Positions 40,714-53,533 of a stretch of 64,000 bases of DNA are shown in pieces. Position numbers and translations under genes: made by a program. Under the pieces are notes generated by a model. The model saw only the letters and a list, made by a program, of their open reading frames with translations. It was not told the DNA's origin and searched no databases. Source of the stretch: Theobroma cacao (lineage: Eukaryota > Streptophyta > Magnoliopsida > Malvales > Malvaceae). Every line of letters begins with the position of its first letter. The first letter of the stretch is position 1. The stretch covers positions 33,653,379 through 33,717,378 of the forward strand of contig NC_030852.1 of NCBI RefSeq assembly GCF_000208745.1. The letters are read 5' to 3'.

Positions 40714-43700
40714 TTACGATGCAGGCGCATATTCTTGAATTGCTGTAGCCAGTTTGTTTCGGTCCTCCTCTGATTTTGTTCTAATTAAGAAGGTACGTGC
40801 CACAACTTTATCATTATTGCCACCATCATCCTACAAAATTCAAGAGAAGTCGCTGTTTATAAAAATTAACAACATAAAACATAATACAAACATGGTCAAA
40901 TGCTGCAAGAAAAATTTTGAAGCTAATCCTGGTATGTCAGACAGGTTTATGCCAAAAAGACTGTCATACCTGGATAAGTATATCTTTTTTTCAAAGATTC
41001 TAACTACCAATATATTTTTCATCAATTCCACATCCAAATTCCAAATCAGTAAGGGTTTACTACACGATTGCAGCCTGCCAAGCTCTTTATACACATTTAT
41101 TACTAATCTCAACCTTCTGAGCCACTTACAAGGGTCATTCCCACATATGATCCCACCAAATTGGGTCCTGCAGTATAAATTGGAAATGGTGTTGTTCTCT
41201 AGCAATTTTCTAAAAGTGGTTGTTCTCAAGATTTGAACTTGTATCTCACGCTTGTGAGCTGAGGAGTAAGCATTGCACCACGCAATTGGTCCTAATGTTA
41301 CTTTCAACAGTTTATGGTAGAAATACATGTCAATTTCCTATATCAAACCCTTTCCTCTGGAGGCCCTAAATAAAAAAGTATATGTAAATGTTGAGTTCTA
41401 ATATTATACTTGTATTTCAAATGAATGACTTCATATATGATAATCCACAAGAACTGAGGATAAAGTGGATAATGACATCTTTGACTTGTTCAAAAACCAA
41501 AGCACCACTGTTGTAGTTCAATAGACAAATCTAAAGCAACAACCTCAACTTGTGAGTGCTCTAATAGGAGATAACATAAGAAATTCCATCTGCTGCTTTG
41601 GCCAGAAGCTAAGCTATTGCTAAGTAATATTTGTGATCAGAAAATAAAAATAACGTGATAGAGTTTGATACTTGATCAGAACAGCATAAAATACCAATAA
41701 TACCCAAATATTTGGCTTCCAAATATATTACCGAAGTATGAAATATTGCAACAAGGGAATTCTTTTGTGCACTTGTCTTGATCCCTGGATATAGCAAAGC
41801 ATTAAGTAACACCTTTCCCACCTGCAAGCAGAAGATGGTTATAGAAGTTAAAGCTAGTTAAAAAAAAGGGACTTTTTGTGAGGGCAGTTGTAAAAGTGAA
41901 CTATCTCATATCTGCTAACTAAACAACAGCTGATGCATGAATCATATTTCTAGAACCAATACATGCACATGAAGAAACATACGTCATTCCGAACGACAAT
42001 TGTTGGTTTGGAATCTGCTGAACCCTTGCTAATACCCTCTTTGCACTTAATGGAAAGCTGCCCTGTGCCTTTATCTTTCCATGAATCTTTCTCTGCTGGA
42101 TCAGTTGACTGGTATAACAAAAGGGAGGGAAAGAGGTTACACAAGAGAAGGTCAGATCAAACACCATGTCACAAGTCAAGAGTCGGCAGATCTATAATTT
42201 CTGAGGATATACCTTGACATAAAGCTTGCATTTGACTTCATGAACAACGACAATACCCTTCTCCTCTGACTTCTTCACCGATGGGCTGCTAGGCTGAGGT
42301 AACTCATTTTCTGACAATCCAAAATGACACATTACTATGCAAGTAATGAGAAAAATGAAAAGAAAACTAAAAAGTTGAGAGAGAAAAGAGAGAGAGAGTT
42401 AACCTATCTACTTAAAACCAACAAACAGAAATAACCTAGAGATGAAAAGCAAAAAGTTGCAGGATAAGGTTGACTTTAATGAAGTAATGGTTTAAAACAA
42501 AAAGAATATATAGTAAATAAGGATTAAAGGGTAAAGTTTCATTTTCCCACCATCATCTGCGTCATCTGATGCATTGTTGTTCACAGCAACTGAGCTTTGA
42601 CTTCCTGGAAAGACCAACATAGGATGCAGAATTGGAATCAATCTGACAAAACTAACATGAATAGCATCCAAATTCTTGACTTCAATCGAGGTTGCCACTT
42701 AAAACCTTTGTCCTTTTTAAAAGGCATGGGCAAATTGTCTTAATATTTTCAAGCAAATAATGTCCAATGACACAATTAAAATCCTTAGTAAGAATATTTG
42801 TCATAGAAAGTCAATTCAACACCTACCAAACAAGACAGGAGTCTGACTATTGGAGAATACTCCAGAGCTCCTTGGAGCTGTAAAGCTCGTGGTCATGCCA
42901 GATGAGGTAAAGATAGTTGCTGGACTGGCTGAAGTAGAACTTGTGGCTGTACTGCCAAATGTAAAGCTTGAATTCGAACCACCTGCCATAAAGCTCGTAG
43001 TCATACCAGCTGGAGTGAAGCTTGTAGTTGAACTAGCTGAGGTGAAGCTTGCACTTGTATACACGGGAGAAAATATTTTATTCATATCAGCTGGTGTAGG
43101 ACTTGTAGTCGTAGTACCTGGAGCAAAGCTCACGGTCGTAGTGCCTGGAGAAAAGCTCATGGTTGTAGTGCCTAGAGAAAAGCTCGGGGTTGTAGTGCCT
43201 AGACTAAAGCCTGTAGTTGTGCTGCTTGGAGTGAATCCAGTTTTTACTTGAAAAAATTTATTCTCAGTATTCTTAGTTTCAGGCACCACTTTACTTCCAC
43301 TTTTTTGAGATTCAGGAACAGACAAGCTGTCACTATTTACAGCATATGCTTTGAGCCAGTCGACAACATCACTGAACTTCTCCTGCAAAAGAGGAATCGG
43401 GAATACCATTCAAGTCAGCAAACAAAAACAATTACATCTTGCATTTAAGTGCTCTAGTGAATTTAAACATTATTACAAGTCCTAGTTACTCAAACGAGGG
43501 TTATTTGCAATATATGCCAAGTTAACCCATCTATTCATGGTTAAATGATGGGTAGGAGAATTTCAAAATATGCATATATAGTCCGTTAATAAACGTCCTA
43601 GAAGAATGATATATTTTTAAATACCTCTGATTCTTTTTCATATAAAAGGTACAAGGCATGAGCAAGTATTGCCCAATAGCAAACTACTGATATATATGCC

Positions 43701-45224
43701 ATGCATGAGAACTAGCATTAATTTGACTCTTATCGAGAAATAACATGAAGAAACTGCTTTAAATTCTTCTGCAAGGGGTTAACAAAATCAATGAATTACT
43801 GAAAGCATGTTATATAAGATAAAGAAAAGTAGCATGAAGCCACAAAATAAAATCAAATAAAACATTTTAATTTTCCTCAAGTGAATGGAAAAATCATCAG
43901 AAATTACCATAATGTTTGAAGCATGTGTTAGGTAGTCCTGAACACCATCTTCCCAAAGCTCATCAGGGTGATTCTTCAGTTGTGATTGCACCCAACTGTT
44001 AAAATAGAATATTGTTATGGAGAAATAAGTACAAATTTATAAGGTCCAAGAACAACAGAAGCAAGAAATTTAACTTTTCTAAGGACTGGTAAGATATTAA
44101 TACAGAAAGCTCAAAAGAATATTAAGTACATCAGACATGCTCTATAAGTAGCACAAGAACACCATCACTTAGTCATTACCAAACATGAAAAGCGGAAGTA
44201 AGTTGTTCAAACATCACACAATAAAATAGATAGAGAGATAGGACCTTGCAAATTGGGTGTTGAGAGCTTTCACATGTTGCCGGGACAACTCAGCTCGCTG
44301 TGGGTCTAGTGGTGGTGTTGCAGTTGACTGCTGTTGAGATGGTTCTGCCCTTTGAGCATCAAAAAGAGATCCTGCCATTATTCTTTTATTCCGAAACTGC
44401 ACCATTTTTGATAAATAAACACTAAGCCTCGACAACGTCACTGATGCATCAAACCATCTAATGATAACAACTAACTATTTAGTATTTGCACAAAATAGCC
44501 ATAACCACTCCCCCCACTCCCCCATCTTTCAAACAATGCATGCTTTGACAAGTAAACTTCTAGTTAAATCATTCTTATTTTCAGCCACTGCATTGAAATT
44601 GGCTTTTCCCTTTTTATTCCATTATTCTATACCTGAGACTAATTTGCTCCAGTCGATTGGTTGGTTGATTTTCTCTGCTTTGCTAAACATTATTTCTAAA
44701 ATACCCGCTAACTAGCATAATCAAAATCCCAGCTTAAACAATACATAGACAATGACGGCTAAGTTCAACTGCTTCAGCTTCTATCAACTTCAAGTTCATT
44801 CTTGAAAATTGAATAAACCCACATCCAAATAAAAAGAAAAAAAGAGAAAGAGAACTTTCAATCAACCTAAAATACCAGCCAGCTAAGAAAAACTAAAAAT
44901 CATGCAGAAGATTCAAATTTTAACATTTTTTGCCTTTAGTTTATAGCTCATTTACTTCCTGATATATAATGAAACTTTACAATTCAATTTAATACACAAA
45001 ATCCAATAAAAGAAATGCCCGCTTTCTTCATTTTAGCATTGAGAATAATAAAATAAAACCAAGAACATCAAATTAGGGTTATACTATCAATTCAAGGTAG
45101 GAACAATGAAGCAAAATTTTTTAAAAAACTTAAATAGAAATATGTAAAATTTAAGAAAACTCACAGCAGAATCGTTGGTATCGGCGACCGAGCCCGATAA
45201 AGCAAACCGTTTCGCTCCTTTCAT
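40714..45224 (-). CDS. NUP50-like nucleoporin with Ran-binding domain
   Basis: Nine coding exons (minus): 45165-45224, 44245-44396, 43908-43995, 42827-43382, 42551-42604, 42213-42310, 41983-42108, 41732-41821, 40714-40830; all in frame, 1341 nt, 446 residues. The start MKGAKRFALSGSV and the RNKRIMAGSLFD basic segment match the NUP50 N-terminus, which in other eukaryotes binds importin-alpha. A Ser/Thr-rich middle carries FxxG repeats (exon 4). The last four exons encode a RanBD1-type domain (VKCKLYVK, WKDKGTGQLSIK, VVRNDVGKVLLNALLYPG, FLIRTKSEEDRNKLATAIQEY). The expected role is at the nuclear basket, aiding disassembly of import complexes with Ran-GTP; this is by homology. Intron 8 (40831-41731) carries a SINE-like insertion. 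Confidence 0.92.
41030..41310 (-). mobile_element. Candidate tRNA-derived SINE in a NUP50 intron
   Basis: Read on the minus strand from about 41300, the sequence has an A-box-like TGGTGCAATGC (41270-41280) and, about 30 bases on, a B-box-like AGTTCAAATCT (41229-41239). Between them lies CTCACAAGCGTGAG, as in tRNA-related SINE heads. The boundaries, tail and target-site duplication are not defined by eye. It lies in the same orientation as the host gene, inside intron 40831-41731. Confidence 0.5.
43111..43218. repeat. 27-bp tandem repeat coding for FxxG units in NUP50
   Basis: Four 27-bp units start at 43111, 43138, 43165 and 43192, each beginning GTAGT on the plus strand, with a diverged fifth from 43219. 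On the coding strand each gives a nine-residue unit of the form TTT-x-S-F-x-x-G. The units differ mostly by substitutions, so frame is kept. Confidence 0.9.
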
Positions 45225-46226
45225 GGCGGTTCAATGAAGATTTAAAAAAAAAAGGAAAACAGGGGAGCGGGGGTTTAGGGTTCAAAAAAAAAGTTTATGG
45301 CTTTTTTTTCAGGCTACTGAAGAGAGATGGGGCCTTCTTTTTTATTTTTATTTTTTGGAGTGAAGATGGGGACTTTTTTTTATTTGGGACTAATTATGAT
45401 AAAATTTTAAAACCGGAATGGGTAGATTGTGGGCGTCCGATCAGGTGGGGAACCAGACATTTAATTGGGACTGTCGGATTGGTTTCCGAGGTCTCGTGGG
45501 CCACGTGCTTGTTTAATTGTCTCACAGCGCCCACCACCATGGGCTTGGCCCTTTAATAATGTGAGATACACGTGGTCACCATTTGCATACATATAAACAA
45601 GACGACACGTCATCTCCCTTTTATACGGTGAAAGCAACTGCCGCTGAATACTTGTATCAAAATCTCGACCCTCCATTGCATGTTAGGGACATCAGTTCTA
45701 TACGTACTTTAGAATATGACCTCAGGCAGTGTTATTCCATTTTTATATCTATAATGTTTAGACTACTTGCAGTCCAATTTTTAACGGATTATTATTTTTT
45801 AATCTAAAGAAGAAAATGTATACACTTTTACCATTAAAGTAAATACACTTGCTTACGTTTTACCATTGAGGTAAATACGGTACATACACTTGTTGCTGAA
45901 CCAAACATACGGACTAATTTAACTTTAAATAAAATTCAAGGAAAATAATCAACATTTTTGTTGTTGATCCATAACGCTATTTTAGTGAAAAATAGGCCGT
46001 TTATCAATTCAATTGGTTATAGCATCAAAGAGAGTAGAGGCTACAGCCTACAGCACTAGCTATTTACCCGTACTTTCTTTTATTTGTTACTACTCATCAC
46101 CCATAACGCAGTGGGTTCAGTAAGGAAACCAAAAATATTAAATGAATATGAAAACATTTGACATAGACAGGAAAAGGGGGCAATCTTGATCTAGAGGCTA
46201 GAGCCTTGAATAATTTCACATTATTT
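45225..46226. promoter_or_regulatory. NUP50 promoter region and spacer to the nucleotide-sugar transporter
   Basis: Two CACGTG G-boxes lie at 45502-45507 and 45569-45574, and a GACACGTCATC sequence near 45604, all upstream of the minus-strand NUP50 start. The left end (45240-45370) is poly-A/T-rich, probably the 5' UTR. The right part, up to 46226, would hold the 3' UTR of the minus-strand transporter. No other gene is seen. Confidence 0.45.
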
Positions 46227-48984
46227 TCAGACTAGGGGCTTTGTCTCTTCATCTTCTTCAAATTCTACACTTTCAGCTTCTTGGGAAGAGGTTTTTGGAT
46301 GCATGGCATTTACATTTGAGATTGGGATCCTTGGTACTGGTTTACTATCCGGCAACATCTTCAATATGATTCCCATGGCTATGAGCAACAGCCCTGACCC
46401 GTGCTGTTCAGTTAATGGTTTTGTAAATATCATGTATGACAGCAACAAAGTGACAGCCTTTCTAGCAGTTGTTATCTGCAAGCCGGTGCCAAAGAAGAAA
46501 ACTAATAGTTAGATGAAATCATGATACAGTTGAGAATGGATCTTTTAGAAAACCAAATATCCCGGAGAAATTATAAGTATATTTACCATGGCAGTGGTAG
46601 CAGCACCAAAAATAGCAATGAGGGATAAAACAGACACTTGACCGATGAATGTGGCCATGGCTTCAAACACCAACACCCCATACACATAAGGATGCTGCAA
46701 TTCATTGACATTACCCAAAAAGCGATATCAATAACAAGAAGAAATTACGGTATTAATCAAAATGTTGAAAATGAATGTACAAAGAAAAGAGGAATAACAA
46801 TCTAGGTGCTCTTCACTGTTAGAAATTATTTTTGATTAAGATCACACCAACGGAGCAAGAGACGAGATGCAAGTAGGAAATATCAGTGGGCTTCACATGC
46901 CTTTGTGCGTGTGTGATTGGTTTGGGGTTATGCGCCAGGTCCACCAAAACAAAACTGATGAACCTCTGTTGGTCCCAGGAGTATGTCATTTTGTAATTGA
47001 GAATATCTTATAACAAAAGAGTTAATCATTTTCCCAGAAAATCTACTAAATGTCAGCTACTCCCCATGTCCAATCTAAAGAATGACAGCAACTCTTCATA
47101 AGTCTGACTTGGAGAATTGTATTCAACACTAACTAGAATGGTCAACTACCAAATCATTGATTTCTCCCAGGAAAATTAATTTTGATAGAACTAGTGGGCA
47201 CGTTGTACATGACTTCACCGCAGTACTTTCTTGTTTAAGTCACAAAGAAAACGTTATTTTATGCACCCATGGCCCCTGGCAGGGGAGGAGGGTGTGGAAG
47301 AAAGAATTAAATCAATAAAATAAAGAAAGGGGCAGTGACCCAGGGGGAGGGGGTGCAGGGAGGGCATTGCTCTTTACCTGAGAACAAGAATTCCAGGCAG
47401 TAACGAGCTCTCCTGTTAGAATCATTGGCACAAGTAAGAAAGGAATCCCGACTACTGTTGAGCAGAACAACATCTCCATCTGTAGTAGAAAATTAACAAA
47501 TATAAATAGACATAAAAGTGTCAGTACTTTATTTCTGATTGTTCTCGTTTCAAGCAGAAATGAGAAAAAAAACTTTTATGGCTAACCTGTGTTGTTTCCG
47601 GATTCATGGCGAAAATTGCTTCTTGGAAATTACCCAAAAAGGCGTCCATGATTAAAGCACCTGAAATCATTATAATACCAATGATGCTAAAATTGGGCGA
47701 TGTCTGGGCATCTGCTAAGGTGAAAAGGATGAGACCAACAACAAGAAGCAGAGCAGAGATGTATTCATGAAATGGGTATTTCCTTCTCAGGCCAGGGATG
47801 AAGGCACCCATAATCATAACTGGCAGTACCTAAAGTCTCAGAACAATAGAAGTTTCGTATGTTAGAATTGAAAAAAAGAAAAAGAATCTTGAATTACATT
47901 GCCGAATGCTACAATTGCTTGAGAAAGGAGATATAGGCATTCTTTGAACTCTGATAAACTGATTAGGTGCAAGAAAATTTTATCCTTATTTAGCTAAAGA
48001 AAGGATGGCAACAAGCAATTTTTACACGAATTCTTTGACTCGTTACCTTTGTAGATTTGAACATAATTTGAGCAGGGTAGTTCAGGTAAGCCAATGAACC
48101 CTTGGTTAAACCATGAGAACCCATGAGAACAGCAGATAGTTTCACATATGTTTGCCATGGATTGACCATTTGCTTTATGGTAAAGCCTTGAAGCCGTATC
48201 AATATCAGGTAAACAAATCCTTGTACAAAAGTAAAATACCATCCATAGCTGAAAACATTTGCAAGATTTAAGTCAAGAAAAATCCAAGTATACTGGGAAA
48301 GCCAGGCATATTTAAAAGATATACGTAAAAACAATTAAAATAAAGAGGAGAAATTTATGATGAATTTACCTGAACTGAAGCCTATTATACACATATTCCT
48401 ACAACCAAGCAAAAGAACACATCAATTATCAGGTTGAAATGGGAATTTAAAATCCAATAAAACAGTGCAAGTAGCATTCATTGAATCATTTCACCATAGA
48501 AATCAACTGGTCAAAGCCATGAAATGGCAAATGCAGAGAACCTACTCGAGACCAACGTTTCAACTAATTTTTGCCAACTTTTAACAACCAAACAAGACAA
48601 AAATATAATACTAATAGAATTTCCTAACTCTCTTCCTACCATAATTTCTTAGCAACCAAACACAGAGAAACCCAGAAAAAGAAAAAGAAAAAAGATCCGG
48701 CATGCATAACTGGGAATTCGTCACATGCAGAGTCAAGAAACCATTGCAAATTAAATGACCAGTGCAAAACAGCAAGGTAGTGAAAATTTTCAAAAGGAAC
48801 TGCTCATTAGACACCCCAAAAAGGGTCAAATAAAAGTTAAAAACTTAAAAGAACAAACCTCACAAACGCCATTAACAAGGTAACCAAAGAAGAATCCGGA
48901 TGAACAAATAAGAAACTGTTGCCATTTCGGTCTATCTGTAAGAGAAATCCCAAACAAATACCTTGCTTGATCCTCGCTTTTCAT
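46227..48984 (-). CDS. UDP-galactose/UDP-glucose transporter of the UTR2/UTR4 type
   Basis: Seven coding exons (minus): 48859-48984, 48370-48398, 48047-48248, 47587-47829, 47378-47479, 46587-46694, 46227-46475; in frame, 1059 nt, 352 residues, the usual size of this family. It is a nucleotide-sugar (UAA/SLC35B-like) transporter with about ten hydrophobic helices. Recognisable blocks are [35 protein letters not shown] across exons 1-3 (given here only as landmarks), [27 protein letters not shown], and [20 protein letters not shown] near the C-terminus. The tail is acidic and cytosolic, ending ETKPLV. It exchanges UDP-sugars for UMP in the Golgi or ER membrane in known relatives; the exact substrate is not readable from sequence. 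Exon 2 is only 29 nt long and could be missed by automated annotation. Confidence 0.93.
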
Positions 48985-49649
48985 CTCCTTTCAACAAGTT
49001 CTGATCGTTTAATTTACTGAGCACCAAATCTCAGCCCAAATAAATAAATTCAACCCCTGAACAAAGAACCAGAACAGAGCCCAGAAAACAGATGAAAAGA
49101 GGACATTCAAATAACGTTTTCTTGTTTATTTTATTACCCTGAACGCTAAAAAAGGTTGGATTTTTATTATTACAAGAAGAAGGAAAGTATCAAAAGAAGA
49201 TTTTAAAAAGACTTATCCTCGCCTCTACTCTCTCCCTCACTAAAAATAATATTAGCATCAAATTTAGGGGAGAGAGAGAGACTTGTGAAGTGCGAGGCTT
49301 TTGTGATTCTTTCTCCCTCTGGGAAAACTGTGGCAACTGACTTAGAAGACTTTAAAAGAGGCTAGCTAAGGAGTAAGGAGGATACAATGAGGGGAGAGGA
49401 ATAAAATATTTGGGTAGGAAGAGCGAGACGGAGCGAGTCAAGTTCAAGCTCCCTGGTCGCAGCACGGGGAAGTTTCTCTGCAAACTCTCGGAAAATTGTT
49501 TTTTTTCTCGCGAAAATGGGAATCAAAGATACTTATCATGTATACGAGACTTTTGACTTTTTGAGGAGCTTTCTCCTTTATCCAAATCACATGTACTCTT
49601 GAATCTTATCAACAACAATTAGGAAATTAATCCATTTATTTTTTTTAAT

Positions 49650-49753
49650 TTTTATTATCTTATTATTATCAACTTCATATAAATCTAAAAGCATCTTTCT
49701 TATTTAGAAGCATTTGAAATTTATATGGAGTTGACAATAATAGAATAATAAAA
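49650..49753. repeat. Inverted repeat / foldback of about 104 bp
   Basis: The left arm (about 49650-49696) contains CAACTTCATATAAAT. The right arm (about 49707-49753) contains ATTTATATGGAGTTG, its complement with one change. Pairing continues outward (TTATTATC with GATAATAA-like sequence) and inward with small bulges to a loop of about ten bases. It resembles a MITE or another hairpin-forming element. Confidence 0.7.
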
Positions 49754-50318
49754 GCATTTTATTAATTTAATTTTATACTTTATTAAATACTATTTAGGTA
49801 TTTTATTATTAATTAAGATGGTGTCCGTAGCTACGTTAGGAAAAATATCACATAAAATATTGATTATGTTATAGTGAATTTCAATTTTGTACCTTTAAAG
49901 AGTTCGTAGGGAAAGCAATATTATATTAGTTAATTATATGAATATTCGATTTTTACTGATAGAGAAAAAAATAAATTGGTATTAATTTAAAATAATTATT
50001 TGTTTTGGTTTCAATTTTCGAAAATTTGCACCTACATATATAATTATAAAGCAGTAAAATATTAAAAAATGAGATAATATATAACATGTATTATTGATAG
50101 ATTAAGATAAACAGTTATACAATATAAGGTAACCGTATAATATAAATATCATATCAATATAAGATGGTTATTAATTTCTAATAATATATATTTTATATAT
50201 AAAATGAATGGCTAAAGGTTATCAAATTTAGTTGATTTATTTGTTTAATGATGCTATGTGTTATGTATATTAAGAAATGAACAAACCTTCTTAACTTTTT
50301 TATTTTGCTCAATGAATT

Positions 50319-50955
50319 TGATGAATATTTATTGAAATTAAAATATTTACATATAAAATAAATGTTTAAATACTATGAATTCAGGTTCGTGCAGAATAAG
50401 AGGGTATAAATAGAAAATAATATTAAATTGTAATTGATAAATATTAAATGAATCTATATTCTAAATATTAAAAATTAAAAATTATTATTTTCAAGTATTT
50501 TTTTTACTAAAATAAAAAAAAAAACCTTCAAATCTAAAAAAACAACGCAACTTTGATATAAGGTGTAAAAAAAACCTTTTAAATGTCAAAAACAATGTAG
50601 TTTTGACATAAGGTGTAAAAAAAGTTAATTTAATTAAGAATAACAAATGTCAATCAATTGACCCAATCAATTATCTTACTTTATATAATAAATTGGATGG
50701 ATATTTATTAAAATTTAAACATTTAAATATAAAAGAGATATATATATATACTATAGATTCAGATTAATGTAAAATAAGAAAATATATATAAAAAATAATA
50801 TTAAATTATAATTGATAAATATTAAATAAATCTATTTTTTAAGCATTAAAAGTTATAAATTATTGTTTTTAAGTTGTAAACCAAAAACAAAAAAAACCCT
50901 TCAAATGTCAAATATAAATTATTTTTGACATAAGGTGTAAAAAAATTAATTCAAT
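50319..50955. repeat. Diverged direct duplication, two units of about 260-320 bp
   Basis: The order of landmarks in 50319-50640 recurs in 50700-50955: ATATTTATT, ATATAAAA, a TTCAG block, AATAATATTAAATT, TAATTGATAAATATTAAAT, CTTCAAAT and GACATAAGGTGTAAAAA. The GGTGTAAAAA motif occurs three times (about 50561, 50611, 50934). No coding potential is seen. The units are old or fast-evolving and full of small indels. Confidence 0.7.
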
Positions 50956-53533
50956 AGAAAATGAAAAGTCAAAAAAATAAAATAAAAATTCTAATTGAAT
51001 GACACTTGTCATTCAATTGAAAAATCAATTGAAACAAATTGAAAGAAATTGAAACATCTTACTTTTATATATATTATAGATATCTAAAAAATTGCTCTTC
51101 TTCATTTATTTTATATAATTAAACATATTTTTTTTCTTCACAAGTTGTCGGTTGTAAAAAAATTTATTTTTTGACTTTTAAATTCGTTGAGTTATGTTTG
51201 GGAATTAGGATCATGCTTAGTTCACTAATACTTTACAAGAATAAACTAACATATTTAATTTCTCTCAAATTTCCTTTTTTTATTGATAAATTTGATATGT
51301 ATGTCATAGGTTGATTTGATTTTGAATTTCAAATTTTTTTTATTTTGTTTAATAAATTATTAAAAATGATATATTTGTAATGAACAAATTTTATGAGCGT
51401 TTATTTTTTATAAATAATGAAAAAAAGAAAAAACAATTTAATTATAATAAAAAGACATGAATGTAACAATTATAAATATTTAATTTTTAACAAAAACGGA
51501 AATAATCGGACTATCAGATTCCTCCACGCATTCATTTCTCCGACTAAATATAGAAAGACCTATGAACGGTGCTAGGCTGGTGAGGTGAATTTATCGCAAG
51601 CAGAAAAGAACGCGAGATATCAGAAACTGTGCTAAGCTCAGCTCATGAATTGGCTGCTTAGTAGGGCCAGCATTGGTGTCCATTTCCTTTTCTAGCCACG
51701 TGTCGTGGCGGCTAAAGTTAGGGCCAGCATCTGGCAGTGGGATCCACAAATTCTATTTCCATTATCCACCTCTGAATTTTTATTCACACCAAGCGAAGTA
51801 GCTGTGGCCTGTGGACAATGGAACAAAGAATGGGGACTTGGAGATAGCAATTCCATATTCTCAAAAAGAAAAAAAAAATAAATTGAGGAACTCCTAGAAC
51901 GTCTTCGCAGGGTTTCTAGTAATTGTGACGTGAATTGCCCGTTATTACTATTACCAAGAACGAAGAAGCTTATGCGTATACGTGCTGACAGGGACGGGGA
52001 GTCAGCAAATTTCTTTCCCAATATCCAAGACTGGCCCCTCAAAATTAGCATAATTGTTGTAATACCTAAGTTTTACACATTTTTAATGCTTTGAACCCCA
52101 CACAAAACTCTAACAATTTACCTACAAGCTACAAAATTCAACTACTACATACTATTTATGTTCATTTCAAGCAATTAATTAGTAGTATTAGACTTCAAAT
52201 GTCACATTATTTCCTCTTGCTAAAAGATAATCAAAACAAGATTCAAAATCTTGGTGCGAGGGTCCAAAATTTCATTATAACCGTCTATAATCAAATTACT
52301 TCTTTGTGTAATTAAAATTTCCGAAAAATTTATATGTTAATCAAAAGAAAATAAAACCCCAAAGAAATAGAGTTTTACTATGGCTACCACTAGATTTTGA
52401 AGTATGGTAAACTTAATACGTACATTGTTTTCTCGCCGGCCACCGCTTGGTGGGCGGTGCGTAATGAGCGGAAGCAGTGTGATAAATGCCTGTGTAACCG
52501 GGTAAAAAAGTAGTAAATTTTTACTAGCCACTAACAGAAAGTAACAAAGAACAGTGACAGTATTGTTCAGTAACAAAAAAGAGTTGTAAGCTAAAATCTC
52601 AAGTGTCAAAATGGGTTGCCAGCGAACCAAGTCAAAAGGCCCAAATGCTTTTGGAGGTGGGTTGATGTGGGTAAACATTATTTAGGCTTTTCGAAGCCTT
52701 TTTGCTAAACTCTTCCAGCCCAATTAACACTTGTTTTGTTTCTGGGCTCCTTACTTGGACCATTTATCATGCAAACACAATTCACATACGTGCCATCAAA
52801 ATATGGAAGGGAGAGAAAGGGAGATGTTTACATCTCAACACTCGCACAAACCACTAAATCAAGGAATGATTGGAAATGCACCTTGTGCAGAAGAGAATTC
52901 AACCTGAACCAGAAAATGGATTGTTCTTAGGAGTCTCAGCTCTGTCTGCTTGCTTGTGACAGTAGTGGGCTTGATAGGGTCGATTCAAGGGCTTATTAGT
53001 GCAAAATATGGATAACTGATCACTCTAATCACTTCAAGACTGTAGAGGAGAACTACACATATTATGTCTGCTGGAAAATTAAGGTTTATTGCTTGGTTTT
53101 CCAAAAAAAAAAAAGGTTGAATCTACCGATCGCAGAAAGCTATATTAAGTTTTTGTTAGAGAAAACAAAGTATGAGAAATAATTGCCTGCACAGTGCAGA
53201 GTGCAGAAGAAACTGCATTTTTCTCCTTTTTAGTCATTGGCTAATGTATAAATATTTATATCTCGCATGTCAATGCTAAAGCAAGCGTCCCCTTTATGCT
53301 CGAAAAAGAAGTACGGCTATAGAGAAGAAGAGAAGAACCAGTTCGTGTTCCCAAAAATTTCAGAATATTTTTTCACAATCTTTTCTCCCGAGAAAAGAGA
53401 AAAAGGGAGAATAATAATAATAATAGAAAAAATCAATGCACCTCTAGTTGCCTTCTTCAAGGTGGCTTTAGTCATTCAAGTCAATTCCTGTCCTTGCAGT
53501 GACGAAAACCACCTTGAATGAGTGAACAAAATG

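Larger units (their letters stand above)
48985..53533. other. Transporter 5' flank and AT-rich spacer
   Basis: The first 450 bases upstream of 48984 are purine-rich and probably contain the 5' UTR and promoter of the minus-strand transporter. Beyond about 49600 the sequence is extremely AT-rich and repetitive, with a foldback at 49650-49753 and a duplicated block at 50319-50955. A less AT-rich stretch at 51500-52050 has a GCCACGTGTCGTGGC palindrome near 51695. I find no supported gene. Confidence 0.55.

Noticed and set aside
40840..41328. A 162-codon minus-strand frame inside NUP50 intron 8
   Set aside because: It covers the SINE-like insertion, has no recognisable domain, and the flanking exons splice across it in frame.
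42850..43251. A 133-codon plus-strand frame rich in VVVPGEKL-like repeats
   Set aside because: It is the antisense shadow of the 27-bp repeats in NUP50 exon 4; period and codon bias follow the coding strand.
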